Origin: Azorinus chamasolen
Lineage: Eukaryota > Mollusca > Bivalvia > Cardiida > Solecurtidae
Direction: 5' to 3'
Assembly (NCBI GenBank): GCA_963576725.1
Contig: OY755244.1
Location: forward strand, 31,314,006-31,378,005
Length of the DNA stretch: 64,000 nt
Of this stretch, positions 36,001-39,000 are shown one piece after another. A model generated the notes under the pieces. It had not been told where the DNA came from, did no database searches, and saw only the letters and a program-made list of their open reading frames with translations. A program made the position numbers and the translations under genes. Each line of letters opens with the position of its first letter. Positions within the stretch are counted from its first letter, which is position 1.

Positions 36001-39000
36001 TTTCGATGGCCTGTCTTCTTGCACAATAAACATTTCCAGTCGTTCTGGCAATCTGCCTTCTTGTGCCCACTTGCAAGACACTTACTACAAATGTCATCTT
36101 TGTTTTGCTGATTTTTCTTCGGCTGCCCAAAGTGGATCACCCTGCCTATGAATTGGGTGAACGCAAGTGTAGGGGGTAGGGGCTCCTTAAGGGTGAGCGA
36201 CTTGACTATGACAATCCTATCCCCTGTTTGGCAATTTGTCAGTTTTCCATTAAATCTCAGTTTTTCTCTTGTTATAGTAATAACATCAATCTCTCTTTGG
36301 ATGAGGGTGTGCTTTATTACACTGTCGTCTACGGATAGCGGGATGTTCTTTACTCTGATTCGTGTGGTGCCTTCACCATCAGGCCTGTACGGGTTAGTAT
36401 GTAGAAAGTCTATGGGTTTGCCCCTTAACTGTATCCCCCGTGTTAACAGAGTAATTTTGTCAGCTAGATTTTCTACGTAAACTCGCCACATACCTCGCAC
36501 CCTTTGGAGTCCTGTGATATGCGTTGCCTCGATAACCGATCCAATACTCTCATAAAGTTCTTCATGCTTTAACCACTCCGATCTCTCAGGGGTCCGATCA
36601 CCAAATAACTTTTTCTCTAACATGAACACAATCGGTGCCCCACCATGTCCGCCATATTTGTTGTGGGCATCGTTCTGCTCACCACCTGAAAATGGCTCCT
36701 CTGCCTCCTTTCTCGACATTTCTACACTTTTCCGGTATTTCTACCGATACACGATACCTTTAGACACTACACACTGTCACTATTATCCAGTTTTTATCAA
36801 CAGAAACAACTTTTTTTGGAAAATAATTATCCCCGAAATCATAACCCGCCTTGGAAGGTATAGATCACGTGACACATCCTCTTAAACTGGAATTTAGTAG
36901 AGAAGAATTTAGGACTTTAAGGCAAGGTCTGCATAATGCAGGGTGAAAGTCATGCAGAAAGTTCCTCCAGGAGCTTCCTGCATGACTTTCATTGTGCTTT
37001 TAGCAGCCTGGTAACCTGTCTCCATGACCAATGTTGATACCAAATTTAACATCCGGTTTAGTGGGGTTTAACTGTACTAAAATTGCCATTTCTCAACCAA
37101 ACCCTAAATCAAAACATAGATTGTTTAGTTTTCCACCAAACCTGGGGCCCAAGCAAATAGTACAGACTCTGATGAGAGGGTTCCTTCATGAGCCCTACAG
37201 TTTGGCTTTATCCTAAAGTCCTAGGGAATACTTCTTTGTATATTTACTATTCTTCATTAGCTGTCTTACTGTAACCTTTCACTTTTTAAATTTGCCCTAT
37301 TAACTAATATTAATCATTTACTCCAAGAACTTTCATGGCACACTCCACCTATTATGAACATTAATTAGTTAATTTATACTGTTATTTATAACTAATTAAT
37401 ATGATAATTAATTAATTTATACTGTTATACAATACAACAGAATACATAGCTATGGCTAATAGTAAAGAGTCAGATACAGGATATTTTATAAGTAAATAGA
37501 TCAGAACCTAATTTGCACACATATGCAAACAGAGTAGACCCAGATCAAGACCCAGACTCCTATAGGAGAACACAAGAACACAACCTCTGGGGTTTTCCTC
37601 CACCTGTAATTAACTGGACGTCATGATATGACTGAAATACTGTTACAATGACGTAAACCCTGATAAAAACTAAACCTATGGGAGCTGTCTGATCAGGGTC
37701 TGCTCTGTTTGCTAATGGAATTTGATCGGTATGTTTCTTTACTCTCTAAAATGGGTGCAATATTCCACCTTCCATATTTCATTATAACTATGTTGTCCAT
37801 GAAAATTCAGTAGGTATTGAAATTTGGAATAAACAAAGAACAGGGAAAGGGTTAAAAGTAGACGGTTGCTGAATGCAGGACAGAAGTAATATAATGTGAG
37901 CTTTCTGCATAACTTTTGTCCTACATTAAGTTACCACCAGTCTTGCCTTTATTACCTTATTTTATACCTCCTTTTGGTGGTCGCATTAGAGATGTTTTTA
38001 CTGTACATTGTATTTGTAAAATACAGCAGTCTTTATTTCCTAAAAATGACATGCCGAGAAATATACACTTCTAATTTCTTTTCAATTAGATGTCTTAACA
38101 TCTGTGCAGCTAGATACTTAACACATTAGAATGCAACATCAAAGGATATGGTTTACTACAGTGCTCCCTCCCTACAACGGCCCTCTCAATAACAATTCCC
38201 TCCTTACAACAATGCATGTCACTGTTTCCGAAACAACAAGGCTCCAGAAACAACTTTTTTTCCATCGTATTTTCTTTATGCCTCTATCAAACCCTATGTT
38301 GTGACCACTCTATAGAATCGTCACTTTGTGACGATTCTAAAGAGTGGTCACAACATAGGGTTTGATTGAGGCATAACGGTTTTAGTTCTCTAAATACACC
38401 TGATCTGTGGATCTGCAAACAAGCTAATTATGTTTGATTTTCCCTCCCTATAACAACTCCCTCTGAACAATACATACAATCTTCGTATCCCAAATGGTGT
38501 CTTTGTAGAGAGGGAGCACTGTAAAGAAAATATAAATAGCAGAGTTCAACATATTGTATAACCTCCTTTGAACTACATAACCCTTTACTCAATAGGGACA
38601 TCTTGTAACATATCAGCAAACAGAGTAGATCCAGATCAGATGGCTCCTGGAAGAGCTGTCTGATCAGGGTCTATTTTGTTTGCTTATGGAATGATATACA
38701 TCTGATTCTACAGTTTCTGCTGTGCCCAAAACTTTCTGTGTTGATATGCCAATATAAAAAAGCATCTAATTAATATTCATGATGTCATTATTTCTTACAT
38801 GAACATTCATGAAGTAATGGGTAACAGTGGAATTTCTGTTTGGGTCCATATTTTCAGTATCTGGCATTTGAACAACAAGAAACTGTTGTTTTGTTGTTTG
38901 TTGTATGTTAAAAGAGCTGTAACTGCATATTAATACTTTGCATGCTAGCGACATATTCTCCCATTATTTATGACCTATACAATCAGTTTGGACCCAGATC

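Larger units (their letters stand above)
30439..36882 (-). mobile_element. Full-length Tx1/L1-like LINE retrotransposon
   Basis: Bounded by a perfect 13-bp duplication TAAACTGGAATTT (30426-30438 and 36883-36895). On the plus strand a T/A-rich tract follows the left copy, matching a 3' poly(A) tail. A short 5' UTR (about 160 bp) precedes ORF1. Both ORF1 and ORF2 are open from start to stop. The 3' UTR contains fragments that resemble B, D and E MITEs (30647-31060), which are later insertions or captured DNA. It lies antisense in intron 5 of the host gene. Confidence 0.8.
30410..37076. mobile_element. MITE D split by a LINE
   Basis: TACTGTAAAACCAATCTAAAC at 30410 and GTGGGGTTTAACTGTA ending at 37076 are the two TIRs. 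The hairpin lies right of the LINE (36940-36990: GAAAGTCATGCAGAAAG / TTCCTGCATGACTTTC, core GTTCCTCCAGGAGC). Removing 30439-36882 and one duplication restores a normal D element. Confidence 0.75.

Noticed and set aside
35798..36885. Plus-strand frames of 60-117 codons
   Set aside because: Shadows of LINE ORF1.
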